Source of the DNA: an uncultured Ruminiclostridium sp.
GTDB taxonomy: Bacteria; Bacillota; Clostridia; Oscillospirales; Ruminococcaceae
Assembly: GCA_949878745.1 (NCBI GenBank)
Contig: CATLBH010000001.1
Coordinates: 1 to 64,000 of the forward strand
Direction of reading: 5' to 3'
DNA length: 64,000 nucleotides
In this document: one piece after another, positions 48,896 to 59,222 of the stretch
How the letters are laid out: every line of letters begins with the position of its first letter
How positions within the stretch are numbered: the stretch's first letter is position 1
Made by a program: the position numbers and the translations under genes
The notes under the pieces: generated by a model
What the model was told of the DNA's origin: nothing
Database searches by the model: none
Seen by the model: only the letters and a program-made list of their open reading frames with translations

Positions 48896-50467
48896 TTACC
48901 TGCTCTTGGAGGTAAAAGAAATCCGAGGGTCGACCATAGCCATAAAAATGTCGCCCAAAATTATAGACAGCACGGACAAAACGGCGTAAAACAGTGTAAC
49001 GCCAACGATAACGCCGTTATCGTATTTGTTGATAGCCTCGGTGAGCAGGTTACCTGCGCCGGGGACAACATAAACGCGTTCGGTGATGATCGCGCCCGTC
49101 AAAGCGGAAAGAACGCTCGCCGGTATGCCGTGGACAATGGGAATAATCGCGTTTTTCAGTATATGCTTGGTAAATATCTCTCCCTCGGTAAGACCGCCGG
49201 AACGGGCGAATTTAACATAATCCGAATTCTGCTGATCTATCATATACCGCCTGAGCCATTTCATAAGGTTGGCAATGGAGGGGAGCGCCAAAGAAACGAT
49301 GGGGAGAACATACATAAGCTTGCTTGCGGAATCCATATTGAAGGTGGTGGGAAGCCCGAAGGAACCGCCTATCGCCTTAAACAGAAAGATATAGGCAAGG
49401 GACGGAACCGCAATTATAAAGATTATATATACCGTACCCAGCTTGTCCAGAAGCTTCCCCTTTTTCCTCGCCATAAGTATTCCCAAAGGAACGCCCAACA
49501 AATAGGACATCACGACGGAAATAATGCCTATAACAAACGAATACCCCATTTTCGAGAATCCGCTTCTGAAAAGATCAACATTGGTATAATCCGTGTCAAA
49601 CCGGTCCTCGTTTACCTTATTTCCCGTCATCGACCCCGAAATATAAGTGGCGGTGTGAAGGTTGTCCGCGCTCATTTCGGTAAAGCCCGTGGGGAAGGTG
49701 ATCTCCGACAGGACAAAGGAACCCTGCGGGCTGGTCATGGTCTTGAATACGTCCACGCCCATATTAACGCTGTAAGACGTACCTAAGTTTATGGTAACGA
49801 GATTCTGGTGTATAAACGGAAACTGATTGTCGAAATATAGAAGATATTTATGGGTGGTGCCGTTGCCGATTATGGCGGGGGAGAAGGTTTTCCCACCGTA
49901 AAGCGGGTCAAACAGCGTAAAAGTGAGACCTCTGTCCTCTATATCGTCCTTAACGTTGTTTACGTTGTCCACGGTTATAAGACGGGTAAAGTATTTCACA
50001 AGACGGTTTATCAGCGGAATATCCTTATAGGCGTAAAGCTGCTGCTGTCCGCCGTCGGCGACCTTTTTCGGATTTATCATTACCGCGTCCAATCTTTCCA
50101 CCGTATAGCCGCGGGATTCGTAATATTCCGTAAATTCCGCCACATATTCCTTTACGATATCCGTGTCCTTGTCGGCGGTTCTCCCGAAGGAAACCGCTGA
50201 CTTTCTCGTCTCCTCGTCAAGCTCTCCCTTCACGGTGAGATCGATAAGGTAGTCGGCGTAGGTGACGTAATCCAGATATCCGTACTCCTCCCACTTGGAG
50301 TAGCGGTAAGTGTATTTGGCGTTATTGAGCCTCTTTGCGTAAAGAGGGTCGCTGGCAAAAATAAGCTGACGGTTCATCAGGGAATAAATAAGGATCATAA
50401 CGATCACCACAACCATAATAATTGAAAACAAACCGTGCAGCAAGCGTTTAAACAAGTATTTCAGCAT
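48896..50467 (-). CDS. oppB: Oligopeptide ABC transporter permease (OppB-like) with large extracytoplasmic insertion after TM1
   Basis: MLKYLFKRLLHGLFSIIMVVVIVMILIYSLM; C-terminal RRYMIDQQNSDYVKFARSGGLTEGEIFTKHILKNAIIPIVHGIPASVLSALTGAIITERVYVVPGAGNLL. Confidence 0.88.
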   Translation of the reverse strand: MLKYLFKRLLHGLFSIIMVVVIVMILIYSLMNRQLIFASDPLYAKRLNNAKYTYRYSKWEEYGYLDYVTYADYLIDLTVKGELDEETRKSAVSFGRTADKDTDIVKEYVAEFTEYYESRGYTVERLDAVMINPKKVADGGQQQLYAYKDIPLINRLVKYFTRLITVDNVNNVKDDIEDRGLTFTLFDPLYGGKTFSPAIIGNGTTHKYLLYFDNQFPFIHQNLVTINLGTSYSVNMGVDVFKTMTSPQGSFVLSEITFPTGFTEMSADNLHTATYISGSMTGNKVNEDRFDTDYTNVDLFRSGFSKMGYSFVIGIISVVMSYLLGVPLGILMARKKGKLLDKLGTVYIIFIIAVPSLAYIFLFKAIGGSFGLPTTFNMDSASKLMYVLPIVSLALPSIANLMKWLRRYMIDQQNSDYVKFARSGGLTEGEIFTKHILKNAIIPIVHGIPASVLSALTGAIITERVYVVPGAGNLLTEAINKYDNGVIVGVTLFYAVLSVLSIILGDIFMAMVDPRISFTSKSR

Positions 50468-50507
50468 AATAATCCTTTACTTTCGGCGAGGTCATACCGA
50501 TTCCTTT

Positions 50508-50606
50508 TTATACCAATCCCTTTTTAAACTATGGATAAAATCCATAGTTTAAAAAGGGTTGCACCCAAAAAACTAATCCCACAGTTTTAAAAGGGATTAG
50601 TATTAA
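50508..50606. repeat. TTATACTAAT-family two-hairpin element with different arm sequences
   Basis: ttataccAATCCCTTTTTAAACTATGGAtaaaaTCCATAGTTTAAAAAGGGtTgcacccaaaaaACTAATCCCacagttttaaaaGGGATTAGTattaa. Confidence 0.88.
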
Positions 50607-50847
50607 ACCAACGTATAAAAATGGATAGGTATCGAGCTTCCCCGCCGCCTTACGGCATATATTATTTTTTATATTATTAAGAAAATTTTACAGGGTTAAC
50701 GCAAAGCCGAATATAAAAATAAGCAGGGCAACCCTCGGCAGGCAATTAGCCCGCCGGTGCTGCCCAAGCTTATATATGGTTTATTGAGGCCGAACGGGGC
50801 AATCATCCCGCCGCAATAAAAATTTTAGTTTTTATACCTCAATGTTA

Positions 50848-53082
50848 TCAATATACGCCGATCATCTTGGTCATATCGCCGGTGTAATCGGGGAGCATTG
50901 TGTTGAGGTAAGTCTGAGGATCGCCGTAGTCGGGACCCCAGCCGCCGTTGTCGCAGGAGTTGTAGTTGGCGTCCTCGGCGGACTCAAAGTAATAAGTCGC
51001 GTCGTACCATTCGGTATAACCGTTGGAGCAGGCAACAAGGTCGATAACGATCATATTGTCGAAGTTGGACTCAATGGACTGCTTGTAAGCCTGTGCGCGG
51101 TTGGCGTATACGTCAACGTCCTCGGGGAAGGGGAACTCGAAGTGGAGAGGATTCTCGGCGGAAATTTCAACGCCCTGAGCCTTAAGCTCTTCAAGAGCCT
51201 TGTTAAACTCTGCCTTCGCCTCGTCCATGTTGTACCAGCCGTCAAATCCGTCGCTGGAGCCGGCTCCGTCGTCCATAGCGGGATCGTAAACCTTAATGGG
51301 ATAACCGTCCGCGGTGATCTGAGCCTGAAGAATCACACCGTAGTTGGTGCCCGCGGCAAAATCGGTAGGCGTTCCGTTTATATCAACCGTAACGTCTTCG
51401 GTAATATAAACGAAGTTACCGGGAGTGTAAGAGTTTCTCAGCGAGAAAAGCTTGCAGTCTTCGCCCGCAACTTGCGCGTTGTAGGTGCTTCTGTCAAAGC
51501 CGTAGGCTATGGCGAGACGGAAGTGCTGGTTCTGCATGGCGAGGTTTGCTCTTGTCTTCTGCTCGTCGGTGAGATTGGAAGTTACCTTGGTATCGTCGTT
51601 GTAGTTACCGTAGCCGTTGCGGTAAAGGTTGAACCAAAGAGTGAAGGTAGTGGCGTCGGTAGAGGAAACATAGTGATACTCGTCGAACAAGCCGTCAGCC
51701 TGAGCGATAGGCACGGTGGTCTCGGAAAGACCGGTTCCGTCAAGAGCGCCGCTCTTTGCGTCCTCATAAGTCTTAGTGGGATCGCTGCCGTCGGAGTAAT
51801 GCCATGTGAGGGTCTTGATATTGATATTGTCCTTGTTCCAGTAAAGGGGATTGGCCTTGAACACGATGGTGTTCTTGGCGGTAAAGTTGGTTACGGTATA
51901 AGGACCGCAGTACGCAACGGAGTCCGGATCAACGCCGTAGGTATAATCCTCGGCGGAGGGGTCGAATTCGGCGCCGAACTTGCCGCCCTTGGATTCGTAA
52001 TAGCTTCTGCAAAGAGGAGCGAAGGTGTGATAGCTGAGCATGGACATAAAGAAGGAGGTGGGCTTTTCGAGAGTGTACTCGAGAGTATGGTCGTCAACGG
52101 CCTTAATGCCTACTTCCGCCATATCCAGAATATCGCCGCTGTTATAGCCCGCCGCGTTTTTGATAACGCCGTCGTAGAGGTAAGAAACCGCGCCGCAGTC
52201 CATAGCGTGCTGCATACCCGCAACAAAGTCGTCGGCGGTAAGATCGGCAATCTCTCTGCCCTGAGAGTCTACCCATTTAACGCCCTGACGAATCTTGAAG
52301 GTATAGGTGAGTCCGTCCTCGGAAACGGTATAGCTTTCGGCCAGAGCGGGCTTCTGCTCGCCCTCCATATCATACTCCATAAGACCGTCGTAAATGTTTA
52401 CGAGAGCCTCGCTGTCGGCGGATCTGTAGGTATTGATATAGTCCCAGGTCTGAGGATCGCTGGGGTAAGCCATATCATAAGTATCCTTCAGCTCATAGCC
52501 GTTCTCGGTAAGATACTGCTTGGCCCAAGCCTCATACTCTCCGGTTCCCTTAATCTCGTTGTACTTTTCCTTCATCACGGTTCTGTCGCTTCCCTTGATG
52601 AACTCGGTGGCCACGATATACTGATGGAATCTGTCGTTGTCAGTGCCCCAGAGAATGGGAGAAACGGTGCCGGGAGCCACTCTGCTGATGGCGTATCTGC
52701 CGCCGTTGGACAGGAGAGGGATCATTACGCCCGATTCGAGAAGCTTGGCCTCTGCGATAGCCATCTTGGCGATTCTCTCGGAAACGTTGGTCGCCTCCTT
52801 GGCCTCCGCGAGAAGGGTGTTGAACTCGCCCAGATTCTTCTGGTAAAGATCGGCGGAAATCTCGTCATGGCTCATTCCCGCGTAAGGGTCAACCATTTCG
52901 CCGGGAGCCGCGGGAGTACCCTCCGTGGTCTCCTCCCCGTCGGTGGACTCCTGACCGGAAGTGGTGGTCACGTCGTTGTTGCCGGTGGTTGTGCTGTCGT
53001 TATCGTTGCCCGATTCCTGAGAGCAGCCCGCGAAGCTTGCAACCATTGCAATAGTCAGTATAACTGCAATTAACTTCTTCAT
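50848..53082 (-). CDS. oppA: Oligopeptide-binding lipoprotein (OppA-like)
   Basis: Lipobox MVASFAGCSQ; QPALAESYTVSEDGLTYTFKIRQGVKWVDSQGREIADLTADDFVAGMQHAMD. Confidence 0.92.
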   Translation of the reverse strand: MKKLIAVILTIAMVASFAGCSQESGNDNDSTTTGNNDVTTTSGQESTDGEETTEGTPAAPGEMVDPYAGMSHDEISADLYQKNLGEFNTLLAEAKEATNVSERIAKMAIAEAKLLESGVMIPLLSNGGRYAISRVAPGTVSPILWGTDNDRFHQYIVATEFIKGSDRTVMKEKYNEIKGTGEYEAWAKQYLTENGYELKDTYDMAYPSDPQTWDYINTYRSADSEALVNIYDGLMEYDMEGEQKPALAESYTVSEDGLTYTFKIRQGVKWVDSQGREIADLTADDFVAGMQHAMDCGAVSYLYDGVIKNAAGYNSGDILDMAEVGIKAVDDHTLEYTLEKPTSFFMSMLSYHTFAPLCRSYYESKGGKFGAEFDPSAEDYTYGVDPDSVAYCGPYTVTNFTAKNTIVFKANPLYWNKDNINIKTLTWHYSDGSDPTKTYEDAKSGALDGTGLSETTVPIAQADGLFDEYHYVSSTDATTFTLWFNLYRNGYGNYNDDTKVTSNLTDEQKTRANLAMQNQHFRLAIAYGFDRSTYNAQVAGEDCKLFSLRNSYTPGNFVYITEDVTVDINGTPTDFAAGTNYGVILQAQITADGYPIKVYDPAMDDGAGSSDGFDGWYNMDEAKAEFNKALEELKAQGVEISAENPLHFEFPFPEDVDVYANRAQAYKQSIESNFDNMIVIDLVACSNGYTEWYDATYYFESAEDANYNSCDNGGWGPDYGDPQTYLNTMLPDYTGDMTKMIGVY

Positions 53083-53654
53083 TTTCTTTATTTGCCTCCT
53101 GTAAAATATATCTTAACCGCCGCGGCCTTTCTTTATGCCCCGGCCGCGTCTCGGCTAAAATGCTTAGCTAAAATGCTTATATGTGCAAAAGGTGCTTAAT
53201 TCAATACCAAATGAATTAAATAAATTAAAAATTTCATTAAATCACGGCCTTTTAGCGCTTTAAATTTTAACTAAATCAACCCAATAATGATTTTTTTAAA
53301 CCGATAAATTAAACAAGCCGAATTTTTTTGAATTTTTAATAATCTTAACTTGCATTTAATATTTGACTACATTTTATCACATAACCGCCGATTTGTCAAT
53401 GTGGGCGGCAAAAAAAACCAAAGACCCCAAAAGCGGCCATAATGTCCGTCAAATCCTTTCATACTGGGAACAGATGCCATTTTTATCGGTTTTGTTACGT
53501 AAAAACGCAAAAGTTAAAAATATTGTGAAAATTTTTACCCGTTTTGGTACAATCTGACGAAACCGATAAATTTTATTCACTTCATATACACCCTATAAGC
53601 TTCAAAATACAGTATAACCGCCTCTCTATAAATTAACCGGTTAAATTTTTCCTT

Positions 53655-53711
53655 TTATACTAATTTTATCTTAAAAAGGTTCTAACCTTTTTAAGATAAA
53701 ATCGGTATTAA
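53655..53711. repeat. TTATACTAAT-family single-hairpin element
   Basis: ttatactaaTTTTATCTTAAAAAGGTTctAACCTTTTTAAGATAAAAtcggtatta. Confidence 0.9.
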
Positions 53712-53814
53712 AGCGCAGTTTATATTTTATGAATATTATTCACGGCTTTTATCGAAAATCTAAAAAATATTTAAAAAATAAGCGGCCGGAGCGCATTGCG
53801 CGTCAGCGGCCGTC

Positions 53815-53900
53815 TTATACTATTTTGAAATCATACTACAGAAAAAATAAAATGCGGAATGATTTGCATACGGTGCTTTGGATATGATTTTTAATCAATC
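53815..53900. repeat. TTATACTAAT-family element, degenerate relative of 42596 member
   Basis: ttatactattttgaaatcatactacagaaaaaataaaatgcggaatgatttgcatacggtgctttggatatgatttttaatcaatcc. Confidence 0.75.
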
Positions 53901-53936
53901 CGTTTGACGGCGGATTGATCAAAAATCGGGGTTGCC

Positions 53937-55094
53937 TTAATATTTAGCTGCCATTATCTGCCAGAGAAGAGAGTCGTCTTTAAACTTACACTGATTTCTG
54001 TCATAAAAATGGTTATGAGTATCCCAGAGAACGGGACAAAGATATCTGCTGTACGCCGCTTTGGCGACGGAGGAAAGGAAAAGCCTTACCGTTTCGGGAG
54101 TTTTGTTGCCCGTGGTTGTGCCGTACTCTCCGATAATTACGGGAACCCCCTTATCGATAAAGGTGGATTTGAGCAGATCCATGTAATAGTTAAGCTCGTT
54201 TATGTCGTTCTGGTTTCCCCAGTCACTGCGCGCCGTAGCCCATTCCGTATCCTGCTCGATTATACAGAAGTTGGAGGGAATGTAATAGTGAACCGATACG
54301 GCACAGCGGTACATATAGTCGTAGGGCATTTTGAAGAGCGGATCGCAGGTCAGCTGAATATCGGTGTTATAGCCCGCTATCAGAAGATGACGACCGTAGT
54401 TGTTTCCCCCCGAGGAACGCACGGTATCCACAAACTTCTGGTTTATTTCATTAAGAAGGCCGTAGGATTCGGCTTTTCCGTCGGTGCTGCCGCTCCATCT
54501 GTTCCAGAGGGATTCCCAGCCGCCCTCTTCGTTCAGGGACTCAAACATCAGCTTGTCGGGATAATACATAAAGGCTTCGCTTATCTGCTGCCATATACGG
54601 GTGTACTTTCTCATACATTCGTCTTTTTCGGCGGGGAATCTTGACCACCAGCCGCCGTCATAGTGAATGTTCACGATAGCGTACATTCCCGTTTCCAGAG
54701 TCCAATCCACGATTTGTTTTACCCTCGCCATATAGTCGGGGTTAATGGTGTAATTTCCCCACATCATATTTGACCAGGAAACAGGTATCCTCAGTACCCC
54801 GAAGCCGCTGTTGGCATAGCCCTGTATCATAGCCTTGGTAATAATCGGGCTGCCCCAGGCGGTTTCGAAAGAGGATACGGTGGGATTTTCAATCCAGTTT
54901 ACGTTACAGGTGTCGAACGTGTTGCCCAGATTGATTCCCAAGCCCATTTCCCTCACCAAATCCATGGTGGTGATCTGCCTCATTCCGTCGGAATAAGGCT
55001 CCGCCGCTTCCTCCGCGTTAACCGTGGGCGCGAAGGAAAACAGCATTGCCGGAATCGCGGCGGAGGCGATAATTTTTTTGATCCTATCTTTCAT
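53937..55094 (-). CDS. GH5 cellulase-like enzyme, paralog 1 (secreted, no linker, no lipobox)
   Basis: Signal peptide IASAAIPAMLFSFAPTVNAEE; LGINLGNTFDTC, LRIPVSWSNMM, LMFESLNEEGG, VIIGEYGTTTGNK. Confidence 0.93.
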   Translation of the reverse strand: MKDRIKKIIASAAIPAMLFSFAPTVNAEEAAEPYSDGMRQITTMDLVREMGLGINLGNTFDTCNVNWIENPTVSSFETAWGSPIITKAMIQGYANSGFGVLRIPVSWSNMMWGNYTINPDYMARVKQIVDWTLETGMYAIVNIHYDGGWWSRFPAEKDECMRKYTRIWQQISEAFMYYPDKLMFESLNEEGGWESLWNRWSGSTDGKAESYGLLNEINQKFVDTVRSSGGNNYGRHLLIAGYNTDIQLTCDPLFKMPYDYMYRCAVSVHYYIPSNFCIIEQDTEWATARSDWGNQNDINELNYYMDLLKSTFIDKGVPVIIGEYGTTTGNKTPETVRLFLSSVAKAAYSRYLCPVLWDTHNHFYDRNQCKFKDDSLLWQIMAAKY

Positions 55095-55218
55095 ACATGT
55101 TTGCTCCTTTCAAAGAATTATGAAGACAATATATACATATGATCAAAAAATTGCTTTTATGCATTTTTGATTCGCTGTTCTTCAACGAAAGCGAATATTT
55201 TTACTTGATACGCCGAAA

Positions 55219-57273
55219 TTAATTTTTCGCCGCCATAATCTGCCTGAGAAGCTCTTCGTCTATGAATTCGCATTGGTTTCTGTCATAGAAATGATTGTGC
55301 GTATCCCAAAGAACGGGACAAAGCTGTCTCTTATACGCCTCTCTCGCCACCGAGGAAAGGAAAAGCCTTATCATTTCGGGGGTCTTATTGCCGGTGGTGG
55401 TGCCGTACTCACCGATAATTACGGGGATTCCCTTATCAATAAAGGTGGTTTTGAGAAGATCCATATTGTCATTAAGCTCTTTTACATCGGCTTCGTTGCC
55501 CCATTCGCTGCGCGCCGCGCCCCAATCCGCGTCCTCATCTATTATGCAGAAGGTGGAAGGTATATAGTAGTGTACCGACACGGCGCAACGATTCTCACTG
55601 TCCGTAGGCATTACATAAAGAGGATCACAGGTCAGCTCCACATCGGTGTTATAGCCCGCTATCAGAAGATGGCGCTTGGGGTTGTTGCCGCCGGCGGAGC
55701 GCACGATATCCACGAATTTCTGATTTATTTCGTTCAAAAGACCGAAAGACTCCGCTTTTCCCTCGGTGCTTCCGCTCCATCTGTTCCAAAGGGATTCCCA
55801 GCCTCCCTCCTCGTTAAGCGACTCGAACATCAGTTTGTCGGGATAATCCTTAAAGGCTTCGGTTATCTGTTCCCACACGCGGGTGTATTTTCTCATACAT
55901 TCCTCTTTATCCGTGGGGAAGTTCGTCCACCAGCCGCCGTCATAGTGAATGTTTACAACGGCGTACATTCCGCTGTCCAACGTCCAGTCGACGATCTGTT
56001 TTACCCTCGCCATATAGTCGGGGTGAATGGTGTAATTATCACCCATAAGATTCGACCAGGCGACGGGTATTCTGATTACGCCGAAACCGCATTCCGCATA
56101 TCCCTTTATTATATCCTTTGTAATTACGGGGCTGCCCCACGCAGTTTCAAATTGTGTTACGGTAGGATTTTCAATCCAGTCCACCTTACAGGATTCAAGA
56201 GTATTTCCCAAATTAATACCGAGACCCATTTCCCTTACCAGCTCCATAGTGGTTATATCTCTCATACCTTCCGAGGGGTTCTCGGGGGGCTGGGGAGTGG
56301 TGGCTTCCGAAGTTGTCGTCACCTCGGGAGCAGGGGTGGTGGTCACCTCGGGAGCAGGGGTGGTGGTCACCTCGGGAGTGGTTGTAGAGGTTTCGGGAGG
56401 AGGTGTTGTGCTCTCGGGAGTTGTGGAAGAGGTTTCTGGGGGAGGAGCGTTGCTCTCCGAAGTCGCGGAAGAGGTTTCGGGAGGCGGCTCTACAGTTTCC
56501 GGAGTCGAAGAGGAAGATTCGGAGGGAGGTGTTGAGGACTCCGAAGTGGAAGAGGTGCTCGGAGGGGGCGTGGGTCTTGGCGGAGAAGGTATCGAAGGCG
56601 GAGCGGGAGGAACCGACGGCGTGGTGGAAGGGGTCTCTTCCGTGGCGGAGGTAGGCTCCGGCGTTTTCTCCGTCGTTGTTACGGCGGTGGTTTCGGTTAC
56701 GGAGCGGGAAGTCGACTGTGACGCGGGTTCCGAATCGAGAAAAACAAAAACGTCCTGTGAAGTTTCCTCGGGCTCCTTGGTTTCCGTCGCAGCGGGAAGC
56801 GGCGAAGTAGTGGGCGCTGCGGACGTGACGGAAGTAACGGGAGGCTTCGTTGTGGGTTGGGTCGGCTTGACGGCCGAAGAGGTTTTGGGGGGATCGGCGG
56901 AAACCGCGGGAGGCGCGGGCGGAGTCGTCCTGATTGTTTCGGCGGGCGTGACCATAGTTACCGAAGCCTCGGTTTCCTCGGTCTTTTCGGAATCAAAGGT
57001 TTCGGCTTCCTTAGTCTACGACTCCGTCGTTTCCGCCGCGGAAACCTCCGTCTCCGATTGGGAAGAGTCCGATTCGGATTCCTTCGGAGAGGTTTCGGCT
57101 TCCGTCTCGGATTCGGACGCGGATTCGGTCTCCGTGGGGGTGGATTCGCTTCTCGGGGATTCCGAAGCGGTGGTCGTCACCTCCACATCGCTGGTGGAAG
57201 AACAAGCGGCGAAGCTTAGAAGCATTGCCGGAATCAAAAGCGAAGCGATAATTTTTTTCGTTTTATTCTTCAT
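55219..57273 (-). pseudogene. GH5 cellulase-like lipoprotein, paralog 2, long Pro/Ser/Thr linker; interrupted by in-frame TAG at 57016-57018
   Basis: ORFs 57016..57273 and 55219..56955 share frame; reading through gives ...ETTES*TKEAETFDSEKTEETEASVTMVTPAETI...; catalytic NEEGG and GEYG intact. Confidence 0.8.
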
Positions 57274-57449
57274 AGCAAAATATCCCTTTCAAAAATTATG
57301 GAGAAACATAAACTTATAAGATTTTATGAAACTGTTCAAATAGGAACGGTGTGCGGATTTTCGAGCATATTTTGTTGATGACAAGGCAAAAATCCGCAGG
57401 CGGGCAGCTTACGCGATAAGCCTGTCAAGGATTTTTAACACACGATGTA

Positions 57450-57472
57450 TTATACTAATCCCTTTTGGGACA
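57450..57472. repeat. Degenerate short TTATACTAAT-family fragment
   Basis: ttatactaaTCCCttttGGGAca next to end of GH5 paralog 3; same arm start as 50508 element. Confidence 0.5.
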
Positions 57473-57476
57473 ATTT

Positions 57477-59066
57477 CTAAGACTTGGCCGCCATTATCTG
57501 CTTCAAAAGCTGATCGTCCTTGAACTTGCACTGTTGTCTGTCATAGAAAACATTGGTGATATCCCAGAGAACGGGGCATATCTGCCTGTCATAGGCTTCC
57601 TTTGCCACGGAGGAAAGGAAAAGCCTGATGGTATCGGGCGTTTTGTTGCCGGTGGAAACGCCGTATTCGCCTATAATTACGGGAATTCCGCTGTCGATAA
57701 AGCGTTTTTTCACCTTATCCAGATTGCCGGTAAGCTCCTTCACGTCCTTGTCGCTTCCCCAATCCGTCTTTGCCTTGCCCCAGTCCGCGTCCTCTTCCAG
57801 AATACAGAAGGTGGAAGGGGTGTAATAGTGAACGGAAACGGCGCAGCGGTTCTCCTTATCCGAGGGCATTACGAAAAGACTGTCGCAGGTAAGGTCGATA
57901 TCGGTGTTGTATCCCGCTATCAGAAGGTGCCGCTTGGGATTATTCCCCCCGGCGGAGCGCACGATATCCACGAATTTCTGATTTATTTCGTTCAAAATAC
58001 CGAAAGACTTCGCTTTTCCCTCGCTTCCGCCGCCTCCGGTATATCTGTTCCAAAGGGATTCCCAGCCGCCCTCTTCGTTTAAGGATTCAAACATCAGCTT
58101 GTCGGGATAGCCCTTAAAGGCTTCGGCGATCTGTTCCCATACGCGGGTGTATTTTTTCATACACTTTTCCTTGTCGGTGGGGAATTCGCTCCACCAGCCG
58201 CTGTCATAGTGAATATTCACTATCGCGTACATTCCGCTGTCCAGGGTCCAGTCGACGATCTGTTTTACCCTCGCCATATAATCGGGATGAATAGTATAGT
58301 CCGCGCTCATAAGGTTTGACCAGGCCACGGGAATTCTGAGAACCCCGAAGCCGCATTTCGCGTAGCCCTTTATAATATCCTCGGTAATTATGGGGCTGCC
58401 CCAAGCGGTTTCAAAGTCGGATACCTTGGGGTTTGAGATCCAGGTAACATGACAGGATTCCAGCGTGTTGCCCAGGTTAATGCCCACGCCCATTTCCCTT
58501 ACCAGCTCCATTGTGGTTATCTGTCTCATTCCCCCCGCGGGCGCGGTTGTGGAAGCCGAAGTGGTTTCGGAGGGCTTGGTGGTGGCTGCCGTTGTAGCGG
58601 CGGTGGTGGTAGTTGCCGCCGTAGTGGTTGTCGCGGCGGCCGACGTTGTGGTGGCGGCGGTTGTGGCCGACGTGGTAACCGCCGTGGTGGCCGCCGTTGT
58701 CGCGGCGGTTGTCTCCTCCGGCGCGGCGGTGGTTGAAGCGGTTGCGGTTTCCTCTGTGGTTTCTTCGGAGGTTACCTCTTCGGATTCGGTTGTTTCCTCC
58801 GTTTCTTCGGTTTCCGTCGCTTCCGTTTCCTCCGTCTTTACGGTTTCCGAGGTTTCTTCGGTTTTTTCCGTTTGAGCAGTCTCAGAGGACGTCTCCGATT
58901 CGGAGCTTTCCTCCGAATCGCGTTCCGATTCCTGAGGGGTAGTGGCGGCCGACGTAACCTCCGAGGGAGTGGTCACCTCAACCTCGCTTCCGGCCGAACA
59001 TGCGGCGGATAAGAGCATTACCGGCGCCAGAAGCGCGGCCAAAAGCTTTTTCATTTTAAGGTTCAT
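57477..59066 (-). CDS. GH5 cellulase-like lipoprotein, paralog 3, with acidic then Ala/Thr-rich linker
   Basis: Lipobox LLSAACSAG; linker TEETEATETEETEETTESEE...AATTTTAATTAATTKPSETT; LMFESLNEEGG, VIIGEYGVSTGNK. Confidence 0.92.
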   Translation of the reverse strand: MNLKMKKLLAALLAPVMLLSAACSAGSEVEVTTPSEVTSAATTPQESERDSEESSESETSSETAQTEKTEETSETVKTEETEATETEETEETTESEEVTSEETTEETATASTTAAPEETTAATTAATTAVTTSATTAATTTSAAATTTTAATTTTAATTAATTKPSETTSASTTAPAGGMRQITTMELVREMGVGINLGNTLESCHVTWISNPKVSDFETAWGSPIITEDIIKGYAKCGFGVLRIPVAWSNLMSADYTIHPDYMARVKQIVDWTLDSGMYAIVNIHYDSGWWSEFPTDKEKCMKKYTRVWEQIAEAFKGYPDKLMFESLNEEGGWESLWNRYTGGGGSEGKAKSFGILNEINQKFVDIVRSAGGNNPKRHLLIAGYNTDIDLTCDSLFVMPSDKENRCAVSVHYYTPSTFCILEEDADWGKAKTDWGSDKDVKELTGNLDKVKKRFIDSGIPVIIGEYGVSTGNKTPDTIRLFLSSVAKEAYDRQICPVLWDITNVFYDRQQCKFKDDQLLKQIMAAKS

Positions 59067-59222
59067 ATGTAATCCTTTCAAAAATCGCGGGAACCGGCAC
59101 AAATAAAGTGCCCCCGAATGAATATAAAATAAAACGATCGGAATACAGCTTGCCGGAGCTGTCCGATGAATAAGCGCCGAAGGGGCAGTGCCGGCATACC
59201 GTAGTTATTAATTAAAGAACGT

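Noticed and set aside
50842-53073. 743-aa plus-strand ORF
   Set aside because: Mirror image antisense to the well supported OppA-like gene on the minus strand; composition is an artefact of codon bias.
55273-57319. Long plus-strand ORFs (55273..56535, 56249..57319) and 58465..58875
   Set aside because: Antisense to GH5 genes and their low-complexity linkers; Val/Gly/Ser-rich translations reflect the Thr/Pro/Ala repeats on the coding strand.
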